DNA of 64,000 nt from Gari tellinella (lineage: Eukaryota; Mollusca; Bivalvia; Cardiida; Psammobiidae): positions 30,893,246 to 30,957,245 of the forward strand of contig OV277866.1 of NCBI GenBank assembly GCA_922989275.2, in the 5' to 3' direction. A model generated the notes under the pieces. That model saw only the letters and a program-made list of their open reading frames with translations, did no database searches and was not told the origin of the DNA. The stretch's first letter is position 1; every line of letters begins with the position of its first letter. The position numbers were made by a program, and so were the translations under genes. This document shows, piece after piece, positions 41,616 to 53,595 of the stretch.

Positions 41616-42313
41616 CCCACGGGATAGGGCGATGCACTGTACCAAACCTAAGAATTAATCAGGGTTCGTGTGACTCGTTGCATGCTATATGGCGAAACAA
41701 TATTGCCTTTGCATACACTTTACGATACACTCATCAGTCATGAATGCTTGATCCACCCAAGTCCATACAAAACCACCCAAGAACACCCATATCCACGAAA
41801 TAAGTCTTAGACTGACAATATTTACATTACTTATTTGAGCATGAGCAAAGGTTACTAATATAAAAGCTGGGCCTGATAACATGCTGCATAACGCGACGTC
41901 TTTAAAACTTTTTGATACTCTCACCCGATTTTTTTTTTTTTTAAATTGTAAATTTTGTATAAAGTGTCAATAAATGTAGCAAACAGATATTTAATTAGGG
42001 AAAAAGAATAAAAACTCCACAGTTTTAGATCTAAAGTTATTTTGATGTTTTGGTTCACCTAAGCAAGACTCGGATGAGCTTTTGTGATACTTGAAAGCCA
42101 GATGTCTGTATAATGCATCATCAGCAACTTACAGTGTTTAGACTCTAGAGGCCATACTTTTCATACAATTTATCTCAAACTTACTCAGATTGTATATCAC
42201 CGTTAGTTAATATGGTTGAAATTGGACAAAAAGTACAAGTGGGTCTGCCCCTGATGGATTAAAAATTCCATTTTTAACAGTATATCACTGTAGAGACTAC
42301 AACTTTAAAAGGA

Positions 42314-43537
42314 TTTTTAGCTCACTAGAGCACAAAGTGCTCAAGGTGAGCTATTGTGACACTGCTCTGTCCGGCGTCTGTCCGTATGTCCGTCAACAAT
42401 TGCAAATGACTTCTTCTCTGAAGCCAATAGCACCAGTGTAATCAAACTTGGTCAGATGCATGCTGTTGGGTTGAGCTCCAAAAGTTATTCAAATAAAGTG
42501 GATGGAGCCAATAGTCTTGTTGCCATGGTATCTGTGCACACTACATGTATCTAGATAATTCTTCTTCTTCGAAACTACTGGTTTTCACCAAAATGTTTCT
42601 CAAATTTTAGACTTCAAAAGCTGTTCAAAGAATTTTTGATCCGTCAAAACTCATGGCCGTGAGCGGACGTAGTCAATTTCCGTGTGTTCGAATTAGAAAT
42701 TTAAATCCTTTTAGAAGTAATATATTTGGCTAAATTTTTATGAGATTTTGACAGTGTTATGTTCATGATAAAGTTAAGGTCATACTGGAATATTGATCAT
42801 GTGGGGTCAAAAAGTAGGTAAGTAGGTCAAATTGCAGAAAAAGCTTTTTGCCACTCTAGATGCCATCTTTTTTTGCCAATCTTCTTCAAACTTGCTCAGA
42901 ATGATTATCTTTTCAAAAGCTAGGCTTAGTATGAATATGGGTTACAAGTAGGTCAGTAGGTCAAAGCATAGAAACAGTTTCTTGATATCACAGGAGCCAT
43001 GATTTTAGCTATACTTTCATAAAACTTGCCCAGAATGGTCACCGTAACCAAATCTAGGCAATGTAGTAATATGAATTACTGGGGGTAAAAAATGGTCAGT
43101 AGGTGTATTCATAGGAAAAGCTTATCTATCTCAGATAATTGATCACCTTGACAAAATCTAGGTCAATTATGTGTATGGTTTATGTCTGAATAAAAAGTAG
43201 GTAAAGTCATAAAAAAGGCTTCTGAACACTTGAGAGGCCATATTTTTAGCCCCAAATTCACGAAACTTGTTCAAAATAATCACCTAGACAAAATCAAGGT
43301 AATGTATGAACAAGAATTATGTCAGGTCAAAAATAAGATAATTAGGTCAAATCATAGAAAATGCTTATGAACCCTGATACTAGTTCATATGGAGTACACA
43401 CATCAGCATTAACCTGTCACCTTTGCTTCTTATGACAATGTGCTAGTGGGGTATTTATTCCCTTTAGTGATAAGTCTAGATCAATCTGAGAATGTTGTTC
43501 TCTGGCGAGCGCCTTAGAGGCCCTGGGCTCTTGTTAT
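42314..43537 (+). mobile_element. Pearl/HINE-like element
   Basis: TTTTTAGCTCACTAGAGCAC with GAGCACAAAGTGCTC hairpin and GGTGAGCTATTGTGACAC; ends TCTGGCGAGCGCCTTAGAGG, GGCCCTGGGCTCTTGTT. Units contain ATAGAAAAAGC and GTAGGTCA motifs. A headless relative occupies 42051-42313. Confidence 0.6.
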
Positions 43538-43939
43538 TATTCTTGCACATAATGTATAAAGGAATACATTTATTGTTAAAATCAGAAAAGTTATCTGCCC
43601 TGGTGCTCATAATAGATGTTATTTTTGCTCTAATATCTGCAAATTTGAAAGGAATTTGATAAAACTTTGCAAAACTATAATTATAGCAACCTCAATTTGA
43701 CATTGACCTTGAACTTTTTTGGACTTAGAACAATTAAAATGGGCTATTTCTTGGTTTACTAGATTTTACCGTTTCGCCAAGCATCCAAGAAACAGCCCAA
43801 TGCAAAATTCCAATAGAGGTCAAGGTCAAATTGAGGTTGGGTGGTATGCGAAGATTAAGAATGGTCCAAGGCAACATCTATATAAGAATCAAACATGCTG
43901 GTAGGTGATGTCGATGGTAGACAAAACGGTAAAATCTTG

Positions 43940-44005
43940 TTAACTCTTATCCTGCTGTGATGTCGTGTGCTTTGAAATTTTCGTCTGCAAAATTTTTTAT
44001 ATTTA
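43940..44005. mobile_element. Family F-like MITE, left end only
   Basis: GTTAACTCTTATCCTGCTGT and TTTTCGTCTGCAAAATTTTT match the copy at 41159. It stops before the pearl-type element at 44015. Confidence 0.45.
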
Positions 44006-44477
44006 GATTTATACATTTAGCTCACCTGAGCTAGCTCACGATGAGCTTTTGCAATACTTGAATGTCCGTCGTGTGTCGTTAGTTGTTCGTCGTCTACAAT
44101 TTTAGTGTTTACACTCTAGAGGCCACAATATTTACCCAATATTTCTCAAATGTGTTCAGATTGTTTATTACCATAAGAGTTTGGGTGAGTTCGATTATGG
44201 TTGAAATCGGACCAACATATCAAGAGTTATCTACATTTGAATTGCTAAAAATGCAATATTTAACAGTGTTTACACTCTAGAGGTTACACCATATTTATCC
44301 AATCTCTCTCAAACTTGCCCAGATTGTATATTACCATAAGAGTTCAAATGAGTTCAATTATGATTGAAATCGGACTAATAGTTATCTACCTTTGAATTTC
44401 TGAAAATGCCATATTTAACAGTGTTTACACTCTAGAGACTACAAGAGTTCAGATGAGTACAACTATGTTTGAAATTG

Positions 44478-44830
44478 ATGATGCTATGTCATGTTCATAA
44501 AATTAGATACGGTTCTGCCCCTGATTACTTAAGTGATAATTTTAAACTTTTGAATACTGTTCATAACCGTAACACAAGGTCAAGTAAAATTGCTAGTCTA
44601 AGTGAATATTTTTCTAACATGACTTTTTCTGATACTGGGCGGTTTGCCAAGCCCAAGGTACGTGGTTTTGGTGAAAAATCATTTGCTTGTCAAGGTATCG
44701 AGTCTTGGAATAGTCTCCCATAATATTTAAGAGACATCACTGACAATTTTAGGTACAATATTTTCAGTATTTTAAGTATGATTTTTCTTGATGGTAAGGT
44801 TTCAGTGAATTGCATTCATTGAGACAGGAC
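44478..44830 (+). pseudogene. Reverse transcriptase C-terminus (CR1/L2-like)
   Basis: The frame reads HKIRYGSAPDYLSDNFKLL, then NRNTRSSKIASLSEYF, then KPKVRGFGEKSFACQGIESW, NSLP, a stop, then YLRDITDNFRYNIF. The order (G)xAPxYL, TRSS, (G)xxSFxxxGxxxWNSLP is typical for the tail of CR1/L2-type enzymes, with one stop (about 44721). No palm domain remains. It is clearly a dead 5'-truncated insertion. Confidence 0.75.
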
Positions 44831-45429
44831 CATTGGGAAAAATCATTTAACTGTATAATCTTATTTATTCAAACTTACATGACTTTGTTTATGTTTTTAA
44901 TATATATTTTCAGATTAATATACTAAATTTTTATGAAACCAGCTCTATTTTATATCAAAATGTCATATCTTGTATGTGACAGATTGGTTGATTTTTTATT
45001 CATTCAATTCTTTTTTATATCTGGGTAATGTTCTGTTTCTTGTAGGACCTTTTAAATTATCACAACACGGCATATATGTACATTGCATGATAGATAGATC
45101 GATACTTTATTCAGTACAAAAGCCATCGGCTTATCAGTACACAGTTGCTACATACATATAATTATGGTCATGTCAATGGTGGAACAGTAATATGTATTGA
45201 TCTCAATTAAAACTAGTACGATGCATCGAAAAGAAGTTGCAAAATGTAAACTTTTAAATGTAGAGTTTTGACTTGTAAACGCTTATACCAGAGAGAAATA
45301 TGGCTATACTATACAACCTGTTTGCCATGCATCAACTAGGCACATATACTGTACAAGTAAAACAGAGGTGAAACAAAATAGATCAATCCTGTATTAAGTG
45401 GTCACAAAATAGGAAACACATTGGTCGAC

Positions 45430-46080
45430 CTAGACAGAGGGCTCTCAACCAAAACCTCTGGTCAGGGTCTGCACTATTTTAATATACTATAAGGTAACAG
45501 TGTCGAGTGCACTTGTCCTATACATACAGTGTGGCTCCGGATCAGATGACTCGTAAACGAGTCACCTGATCTGTTTCCAGGCGTCTGTCATTTTGCATTA
45601 CAGTGTAACTATGGATAGTATACATTTCCTATTCAAATAGTGTTACCAAGCATACTGTGCAGACAAAGATCAGAGATCTTCTAAAAGGATCCTCTGGTCA
45701 AGGTCTGCACTAACTATTAATCAACGCTGCAAGGTAACTGTATAAAGTATGTTTTTCCTATACAGACAGTGTAGATTCGGATCAGAGGACACGTAAATGA
45801 GCCATCAGATCCGTTTCTTCACTGTCTGTTATTGTGCATTACATTGCAACCATGAAGATTATACATTTCCCATGCAGATAATGCTACCATACATATTGTG
45901 CAGACCAAGATCGGAGTGCTCGTATAACCGAGCCCTCCTATCAGGGTTTACACTGCTTTTATATTACATTACAGTTGGTATCCTATGTGTATATTGATTA
46001 TTATACATATTGTGTAGACCAAGAGCAGAGGGCTCCTAACTGAGTCCTCTGGTAAGGGTCTACACTGGCTTTTATATTAC
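45430..46080. repeat. Array of six diverged B-like hairpins
   Basis: Hairpins centred near 45455, 45555, 45685, 45800, 45925 and 46045 alternate two types: GTGCAGACCAAGATC.../AGGGTCTGCAC and ACAGTGT(G/A)G...GGATCAGA. Spacers share TATTACATTACAG and TTTCCTAT. Spacing is about 100-130 bp. Confidence 0.65.
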
Positions 46081-47486
46081 ATTACAGTTAGTATCTGTAG
46101 TATATGTGCAATAGCATCCGTTTATGGTCATTTAATGTATTGCGTGTAATGCATATAATTATACTTATGTAAGTAACATCATAACTAGTTTGTGATAAGA
46201 AGTCTACATATGTCTTTCAAGTATAATTCATAATTTAACTAATGCAATGTGTGATATTTTCATAAACTATGTGATATTGAAAACTTACTAAATATTTTAA
46301 TATCATTAAATTATTATTTTGTTTATGTAATCAATGCATGACTTTCATGGATCTGCCACTAGTATCGGGGACCACAATGGAAATAAGGGAAAATACATTT
46401 TTCTTTTTTTGTGCAATCCTTGGTATTAGTGAGCATACCATGTGCATTTTCATGTATATGCATTATTTGTTATAGTTTTCATTATATGTATATGCATTTG
46501 TATTGCCATGTTATGCCACTATTGCCAAAATAAAATCAATCAACCAATCAAATCAGGCTAATAGGTCGAGAGTAATCTACATTTGAATTGCTGAAAATGC
46601 CTTATTTAAGGGTGTTTACACTGTAGAGGCCACACTTTTTTATCCAATCTTTCTCAGACTTGCTCAGATTGTATATGACCAGAAGAGTTCAAATGAGTTC
46701 GATTATGGCTGAAATCGAACAAATAGGTCAAGATTTATCGGCCCTTGAATTGCTGAAAAGGCCATATTTAACAGTGTTTACACTCTAGAGGTCACGCATT
46801 TTAACCAGTCTTTTTCAAACTTGCTCAGATTGTATATGACCAGAAGAGTTCATATGAGTTCAATTATGGTTGAAATCGAACGTAAAGGTCAAGATTTATC
46901 GGCCCTTGAATTGCTGAAAAAGCCATATTTAACAGTGTTTACACTCTAGAGGTCACACTTTTTAACCAGTCTTTTTCAAACTTGCTCAGATTCTATATGA
47001 CCATAAGAGTTTGCATAAATTCGATTATGGTTGAAATCGGACTAATAAGTCGATAATTATCTGCCCTTGAAGTGCTGAAAATGCCATAACTAAGAGTGTT
47101 TACACTCTTGCAACTACAGTTTTCAATGGATTTTGATTACACTTGCACACAAAGTATATACATGTAGCTATAAGTCCTCGAAGAAGTGCAGTTATTGTTG
47201 AAATCTAATCATTGTGGCAATATTTATCTGCTCTTGATATACTTTGAAATGCTAGAAAAGGCTTCATTTCAGTATTGTTTAGGCTCTAGTTACATGTATC
47301 TGCCCTTGATGTACTCTAATATACTAGAATTATGAGTTTTTTTCCAAAATTATTTACATGCTATACTACAAATTTGAATGGATTTAGATTAAAAAGGATG
47401 AAACTGAAAGGTAAAGCTATCAGGCTTCATTACAACAGGTGAGCGATATCAGGGCCTTCAATGCCCTCTTGTTTAAATAAAGAGTG

Positions 47487-47553
47487 TCAAACAGTTTGCA
47501 TACAGATTAGACACCTCGTTACGCGGCCTCTGATCTGGATCCTAACTGTTTGC
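47487..47553. repeat. B-type hairpin
   Basis: GTCAAACAGTTTGCATACAG with CTGGATCCTAACTGTTTGC; inner stem CACCTCGTTACGCGGCCTC has two mismatches. A half-arm of the 29228-29374 hairpin follows at 47645-47718. Confidence 0.65.
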
Positions 47554-47718
47554 AAGAATCAGTAACGTCGCGATCAGCAGGTAGAGGATTAAACTAGTAC
47601 ACACGGACATGACAATCATTTTAAGCCCCCGAATCTGTCGATGCAAAAGCTCAAATCTGACCAATCAAATGCCTGAATACGATCTCAGACTCAACTCAAC
47701 GTTTTTATAACCTTGGAC

Positions 47719-49021
47719 CCTGTTTTCGACAATTACACCATTTGGTGGCGATTTAAACTTGCGCTCGAAAAAAATTTGCCAATACAAATGTACTATACTC
47801 CACTTTCCAGTGAATTATCATATTGTATTTATCTGCATCTTTTGTTATACAATACCATTTCCGATGAGAAACCATCGTCAGTTACTGTGTGTCTCATCTA
47901 GATCCGAACTGTTTGCAATATGGATGCCAGAATTCGTCGGCAACATACGGAAGGTTAAGAAAATATTAGTTTTCCGATAAGTTTCATTTGTTTCATTATG
48001 GTACCATCTGGTTTTCAGTCGCTTTAATTGGTTACAATATTAAAATCACCTGATTTCACACGTTGTTGCTTATTAATTAATGACCTATATCTGTTGACCT
48101 AACAGGGGACATCTTTCGTTTTGGGCGCGTAGTACCTCCTAAATCCCGTCTCCTATTGCCGGGCGTCTGGTAGAGAGAGGCCTACGGTAACCATTCGTTT
48201 AACTAGAAATATTGAAATGAGAAGCAAACGGAGACGCAGGGACTGATTAGGACCAAATCTACTTTCAAAAATTTATTGTACTCGGGGTAAGGCAGTATTC
48301 GAATGGGTTATGTTCCGGACAACTCTTTCCAATGGCGGATCATATCACGTTTTCTTAGTTTGCTTCTTTGTATGTCTTAAGGTTTTATGTCCTCAAAGAG
48401 GCATATATAGCGATTGAATTGCGCGTATGTCAGTATGTCCGTCCGCGAATGCATGAATATTCTTTCCGCAGCATATACCCTTCCCTACATTATCTAGGGA
48501 ACTCAAATTTGGCGTGTGGGTACAGTTTGAGATGGCTGATCGTCGCAAGACACTTCATGACATTGTGACATTGACATTGACCTTTCCGGTTGATACCAAC
48601 TTCGCTCGTATCGTAGAGAATTCTAGATAACAGAAGACAATCTTTCTTCGAATTCCACCCGTTTGGACGTCTAAATTTCACACCAATACCCTTTAACTGC
48701 CTAGTGAGTCTCTATAATCACCTCGAACAGATCCTGGATCAGCTTCTGAAACACAATGGTTTGTTGCGAATATTATGGGCAATCTTTTGTTATCGACATT
48801 GCAAGAATGTCACGTGCGGAAAGTACTTTTACCTCTTTTTTGTCGAGCCATACCACACTTGCCTTTATCTACAGATTCGATCCAGATCGGACGCCGTGTA
48901 ACCAATAGTGTGATAAAGATAAGGACTTTATGACGCTAGTAGCTATGTTTCTAAGTTCTCTGAGTTAAGCTGTAATAACAGACGACATTTTTAAGCAGAC
49001 GACATTGTGGCAATGGATTGC
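47719..49021. other. Non-coding stretch, nothing recognised
   Basis: A GC-richer patch at 48110-48260 and GTCAGTATGTCCGTCCGCG at 48429 look like decayed repeat sequence, but no ends or exons could be defined. Confidence 0.35.
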
Positions 49022-49235
49022 TTAACCCTTAGCCCGCCAAATAAATTGTCGTCTGCTATATTTCTCGTCTGCTTCAAGTGTCAAAGTGCTTCAAAGTTGC
49101 TCAAAATTGCTGAAAATGTTGTCCGAGTGTCAAACAGCTTGGATCCGGATGAGACGCCGAGTTACTCGGCGTCTCATCTGGATCCAAGCTGTTTGCATAT
49201 GGAGCTATAGTCGTGAGTGGCAGGCTAAGGGTTAA
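49022..49235. mobile_element. Family E MITE with B-type core
   Basis: TTAACCCTTAGCCCGCCAAA to GGCAGGCTAAGGGTTAA; hairpin GATGAGACGCCGAGTTACTC/GGCGTCTCATC. Inverted relative to 30596-30809 and very similar, so both are probably young. Confidence 0.85.
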
Positions 49236-49347
49236 TATTTATTAATTTAGAAATGGACCGTAAGGAGGATATTATGAAGATTAACAACAAAACACAACAC
49301 CGGTATTTGAACAGCTGTTGAAAGAATTGAAACAAACTTCAGAAGGG

Positions 49348-49597
49348 TACAGTGGAGAATCTGTTATTCTTTCCCGTTTAAACGCAAACGTACGCAAACG
49401 CAAAGCGCTAAAACGTAGAAAAGTACAACTTTTTGACAATTCTGATAATTCATGTTTGTCATGGTGGCAAACAGTTTGGAGCCTGATCAGACGCCGGGTT
49501 ACCCGGCGTCTGATATGGCTCCAAACTGTTTGCACTGCAAATAATAGTTTTAGCGTAAACGCGTTTATTGGGAAAGAATAACAGATTCTCCACTGTA
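49348..49597. mobile_element. Family D MITE with B-type core
   Basis: TA, CAGTGGAGAATCTGTTATTC, central GACGCCGGGTTACCCGGCGTC, right complement and TA. Inverted relative to the copy at 32058. Confidence 0.9.
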
Positions 49598-49630
49598 TAC
49601 TGTTCGATATAGTCTTGGATCCACATCTAT

Positions 49631-50547
49631 GGAAGGCCGGTGCGCCATGCTAAATGCTAAATGCGAATTGCTTAATGCGAAATGCTAAATGCGAATTGCG
49701 AAATGCTATTTAAGTACAAAACTCTATTAGGGGTGTTTAATGCTAAATGCTATTTGTAAAATGCCAAATGTTAAATGCTGATTGCGAATGCGTTTTGCGA
49801 AATGTCATTTGCGGATTGAAAAAATGCTAAATGCGAATTGCAAAAATGATATTCGCAAATTCCTTAATGCCAATTGCGAATTGCTGTACTAAGACCAAAC
49901 AAAAATACCTCGGTTTCCGGTACCCAAACCGACCCTAGTTTGTTTTTTAACACACTCATATAATGATGATATATTTAACTTTTCTGATGGAGTATTTTAT
50001 ATAATTATATTCAAATTGTTATTAATTTAATTGATAGGCCCTAAAACCAAATTTACCTTAAACATTGAAATCTGGTATGATTGTTAACCAATATTGGGAT
50101 ACCAAACCGGCAAAGTAGTGGCTTATATATGATAGGTGGAATTAATAATATTTTGTAATGTGTTGTATGTTTGTCAAATATGTCTATAAAATGTGTTGTC
50201 TGTCTGTTGAATATGTCAATGGTTAATTTCGAAAATTGAAAAAAAAAGGTTTAGGATCGGAAGGAAAAACTAGAGTCGGTCGGGTTACCGAAAACATATG
50301 TTTTTGTTTGTTTGTTTGGCCTTAGTACAGAACTTCGCATTTGGCATTTAGGAATTTGCGAATAGCAATTTTTGCAATTCGCATTTAGCATTTTTGCAAT
50401 TAGCAAATGGCATTTCGCAAAACGCATTTCGCAATCAGCATTTAGCATTTTAAGAGTTTTGTATTAAACTAGCATTTCGCAATTCGCATTTAGCATTTCG
50501 CATATAGCAATTCGCATTTAGCATTTAGCATGGCGCACCGGCCTTCC
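49631..50547. mobile_element. Foldback element built of AAATGCGAATTGC repeats
   Basis: GGAAGGCCGGTGCGCCATGC on the left and the exact complement on the right. Arms of about 200-250 bp consist of permuted 7-13 bp words (AATGCTAAATGCG, AAATGCGAATTGC). The middle is taken by a second inverted-repeat element (49887-50337). Confidence 0.85.
49887..50337. mobile_element. Inverted-repeat element nested in the foldback
   Basis: TACTAAGACCAAACAAAAAT and the complement AAACAAACAAACCGG-type right side (TTTGTTTGGCCTTAGTA); next to them CGGTTTCCGGTACCC on the left and GGGTTACCGAAAAC on the right. Confidence 0.7.
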
Positions 50548-50613
50548 ATACACATCATAGGCTTTATCCCGTTACTCCATAGCCTATTTTTAGTTTACAA
50601 ATCAGGTGACTTC

Positions 50614-50842
50614 TTAGCTCTTTCAATGCCAAGTCGTTTCGCCTGCTTTTACCCTATTAATCGCCAAATATCGTCTGCATTGCTAGTGTCATCTGCAATA
50701 TTTTTAAGGTCAGAATTATGGCTGTTGTCGATACGAGTGTCAAACAACTTGGATCCTGATAAGACACCGCATTACGCGCCGTCTTATTGGACCTAACCTG
50801 TTTGCAAGGTCGCCTTTTGGCGCCAATAACAGTGAAAGAGTT
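50614..50842. mobile_element. Family F-like MITE with B-type core
   Basis: TTAGCTCTTTCAATGCCAAG to GGCGCCAATAACAGTGAAAG/AGTTGA. Hairpin CAAACAACTTGGATCCTGAT/ATTGGACCTAACCTGTTTG. A family A left-end fragment lies just before it (50558-50613). Nothing recognised from 50843 to 51265. Confidence 0.65.
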
Positions 50843-51265
50843 GAAGAATTCTTCAAAGAGAAGAAGGACCGTACCTATTTTTTTGGAACTTGCGGCCCAA
50901 TCCCATTTCCATGTACAATGAACAAAAAAAATGAAATGAATGTTTAGACTTACAGGGACTGAAAACCAAGTCTTGTCTAAAAACGTCTCTTTAGTAAATT
51001 GATGCCATGCCAGTTACATATACATGTAAATATAAACGCTTAAGGAACAGAATGTATGTTAAAATTCCATTTCAAAGAAAAACATGAGGGAGTATGGAAG
51101 GTATTGTTTTCACAAGTTAATTCCAGTTTACCCCAGTCCAAACAACCTATGTATTCCGTCGTCGCCAGAGTATATAATGAATTGGATCTATCAGGTCAAA
51201 CTGGATATACGTATACACTTCCGACACTATAAGAATAGTTAAAGGACTGTGTTTTAAAAGACAAC

Positions 51266-52213
51266 TTAAGGGTGTATCAATGTCATGACTTTGGGAAACT
51301 TTCAAAGTATATGAAAACACTCTATGATGGTTTTGTATTGAAGAGCTATTTAAGATGAATGAAAAAATAGAAAAAGTGTACATTTTGGTGAACAACAGTT
51401 GGCTCTACGGCCATGTAAAATTTACCCCACCCACTTCCTCTTATTTTGTCCTTTTCAAACAGCCCGCTTCAATAAAATCCATTTTAAATGAAAAGAAATA
51501 TGATAATTTGGTTTTGTGTTATTTATTTCCTATCTATGGTAGTATTTCTTCATACAAAAACTAATTTAAGAAAAAAAAGGCACCAAATATGAAATTTATA
51601 AAGCTCTAAATAGCATCGATATGGTACTTTTTTGTAAATTTTGTAAGGGGAGATAACTCTTTTTACTTTAATAACTCAAAATTTTCAACACTGACCTTTC
51701 AATTTCTTTTTATATTTTGAACTGCCTTAGCATGGGCTTTCATCTGGTAGAATATAAGAAAAAGTTAAATACTAGAACTATTTCATTTTCAAACTTTTTT
51801 ACTTTTTTTCATAAAATAAAAAATCTAATAAAATCATGCCCTATACAAAGCATATTTTTGATATTCAAGGATCGATATTGGTCATACCTGGTGCCTGCTT
51901 TGTCTAAATTTGGTTTCTTTATGTGAAAATACCACCATAGACATGAAATAAATAATGGAAACCCAAATTATCATGTTTGTTTTGTTTCGAAATAAATTTT
52001 ACTGAAGCTTGTACCCTGAATGGGTAAAATTTGAAAAGAAAGTCCAAATTTTACATACCTTTTTCAAATCGCTGTAGCTCAAAAACAAGGACACCACCAT
52101 ATATTTTTTTTTTCATTTTTTCATTCATCATAAACAGCTCTTCCAAAAAAACAATGTTAGAAAAAAAGTTAAATACTTTGAAAAAATGGCTTATGACATT
52201 GATACACCCTTAA
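51266..52213. mobile_element. TTAA element with GGGTGTATCAATGTCAT ends
   Basis: TTAAGGGTGTATCAATGTCA on the left, TGACATTGATACACCCTTAA on the right. GAAAACTTTCAAAGTA and ATACTTTG continue the pairing. 948 bp, AT-rich, no transposase recognised. Confidence 0.8.
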
Positions 52214-52464
52214 GACGAAGTAGACATTTGCTTTGAACCCCACTATATAAAATTCGAGTAAGATGAAAAAGACCTATGGACATTTTCACACTTTTAGCGT
52301 CTATCTTACTTTGCCTCCTCTGGCGGGTTCGATACCGTGTAATGACAAATAAACCAGCCTTATTGCACTGCAACATTGTATAGAACATGCATTGTTGTCA
52401 CACAGGCTCTGTCTCTGATTTTGGTATACACTGTCAAATGCCGTATATATAATATAGCTACATA

Positions 52465-52585
52465 AAATGCCTTAGATGCACGTGGGTGTCAACCAGGGAA
52501 GATCAAGACCAACCGCCGCATCTTTGACCTACTCTATTTGCAATGCAATAAGGCAGGTTTTCTCATAGCACGGCTCATATTGGAA
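52465..52585 (-). mobile_element. Fragment of the 30815-31090 element
   Basis: On the minus strand GAGCCGTGCTATGAGAAAAC, CTGCCTTATTGCATTGC and GGCGGTTGGTCTTGATCTTC match the left part of that element. Confidence 0.55.
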
Positions 52586-52598
52586 CTAACTTGTCTGT

Positions 52599-53564
52599 TT
52601 GCAGAAAACAATACCCCCAAACTCCCTCATGTATATGTTTGTATTTTCAATTAACGTTATGTATATATGTATACCCTATACATTGTATCATGGTGTCAAA
52701 ATACAGGTATATACCGGCGAGTTTCCCTGTGCCATATGCCGCACCGGTGTAGGCAGCAATAGCATCCACTGCAACGGCTGCAAACACTGGGTGCACAAGA
52801 AATGCAGTGGACTCAAGCGTCTGACGGAGGACCCAAACTACAGGTGCGCTAGATGCCAAGGTACTGCACGGCCCATAGATGGTAGACCCCAAACTGATGT
52901 TCAGGTCGGAACTGAGAAACTGGAAGTGGTGGCACTCTTCTGTTACCTAGGGGACATGCTCTCTGCATCCGGTGGCTGTGAACTCGCAACTACAACGCGT
53001 GTGAAAACAGCATGGAAGAAATTCAAGGAGCTGCTACCAGTCCTTTCATCCCGCCACCTCTCCTACAAGACCCGCGGTCGCGTGTACAACTCCTGCGTGC
53101 GGAATGCAATGCTCCATGCAAGTGAGACCTGGCCCTTGACAAGTCCAAATCTCCAGCGTTTAAAGCGCAATGACAGAGCCATGATCAGACAGATCTGCAA
53201 TATAAAGCCGGAGGATGTGGCTACTGTTACGTCAGATCAGCTGCTGGTGAAACTTGGCCTTGATGACTTGACTATCATCCTGAGGGAGAAAAGGCTTCGC
53301 TGGTTTGGACATGTTAATCGCTCCAGCGGTGCAATCAAGGAGGTCTGGGACATGCAGATTGAGGGAAGACGTGGGCCAGGACGGCCCAAAATGACATGGA
53401 AGACATTGGCACAGAGAGACAGACGAGAGTGGAAGCTCTCAGAAGTTGACCCTTGTGATAGGGATGTGTGGAGATCTAATGTGAGATCTGCTATGCGTGC
53501 AGCAAGCCAGCTGCCTGGAAGGGGGCCCACTGATGTGGATGATGCTCCTGCACCTGCACGTTAA
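52599..53564 (+). CDS. Non-LTR retrotransposon ORF2 3' part: PHD finger and RT C-terminus
   Basis: The 321-codon frame carries a PHD-type finger at residues 44-86: C44-x2-C47, C58-x2-C61, H66-x2-C69, C83-x2-C86. Next come LEVVALFCYLGDMLSASGGC (109-127), RVKTAWKKFKELLPVLSS, RVYNSCVRNAMLHASETWPL (161-180), RNDRAMIRQIC, KRLRWFGHVNR and GRRGPGRPKMTW. This order is that of the segment after the palm in a common invertebrate non-LTR family. The finger probably acts in nucleic-acid or chromatin binding (inference). The first 35 or so residues look like host flank read through; the element likely starts near 52700. No palm, so inactive, though still open to the stop. Confidence 0.8.
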   Translation: MQKTIPPNSLMYMFVFSINVMYICIPYTLYHGVKIQVYTGEFPCAICRTGVGSNSIHCNGCKHWVHKKCSGLKRLTEDPNYRCARCQGTARPIDGRPQTDVQVGTEKLEVVALFCYLGDMLSASGGCELATTTRVKTAWKKFKELLPVLSSRHLSYKTRGRVYNSCVRNAMLHASETWPLTSPNLQRLKRNDRAMIRQICNIKPEDVATVTSDQLLVKLGLDDLTIILREKRLRWFGHVNRSSGAIKEVWDMQIEGRRGPGRPKMTWKTLAQRDRREWKLSEVDPCDRDVWRSNVRSAMRAASQLPGRGPTDVDDAPAPAR

Positions 53565-53595
53565 TCTAAACACCGATGATGATGATGATGATGAC
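52700..53595 (+). mobile_element. 5'-truncated non-LTR retrotransposon with GAT repeat tail
   Basis: Coding tail followed within 12 bp of the stop by a run of GAT units (53574-53594), the element's simple-repeat 3' end. The nearly absent 3' UTR and intact frame suggest a fairly recent insertion. Its GC content and codon use stand out from the AT-rich surroundings. Confidence 0.7.

Larger units (their letters stand above)
44478..46547 (+). mobile_element. 5'-truncated non-LTR retrotransposon, about 2.07 kb
   Basis: It begins inside a reverse transcriptase C-terminus and ends AAAATCAATCAACCAATCAA, a TCAA-type tail, where the host repeat resumes with CAGGCTAATAGGTCGA. The long 3' part (44830-46547) is non-coding and holds an array of hairpins. 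Confidence 0.65.
44015..47475 (+). mobile_element. Pearl/HINE-like element split by a retrotransposon
   Basis: CATTTAGCTCACCTGAGCTA with hairpin and GATGAGCTTTTGCAATAC; ends CAGGTGAGCGATATCAGGG and CCCTCTTGTTT. Units of about 175 bp repeat CAGTGTTTACACTCTAGAGG and ATTATGGTTGAAATCGGA. A unit is broken at about 44478 and resumes at about 46548. Confidence 0.65.

Noticed and set aside
45430..46080. CRISPR-like array
   Set aside because: Units are diverged hairpins with diverged spacers in eukaryotic DNA; no direct-repeat regularity and no cas genes.
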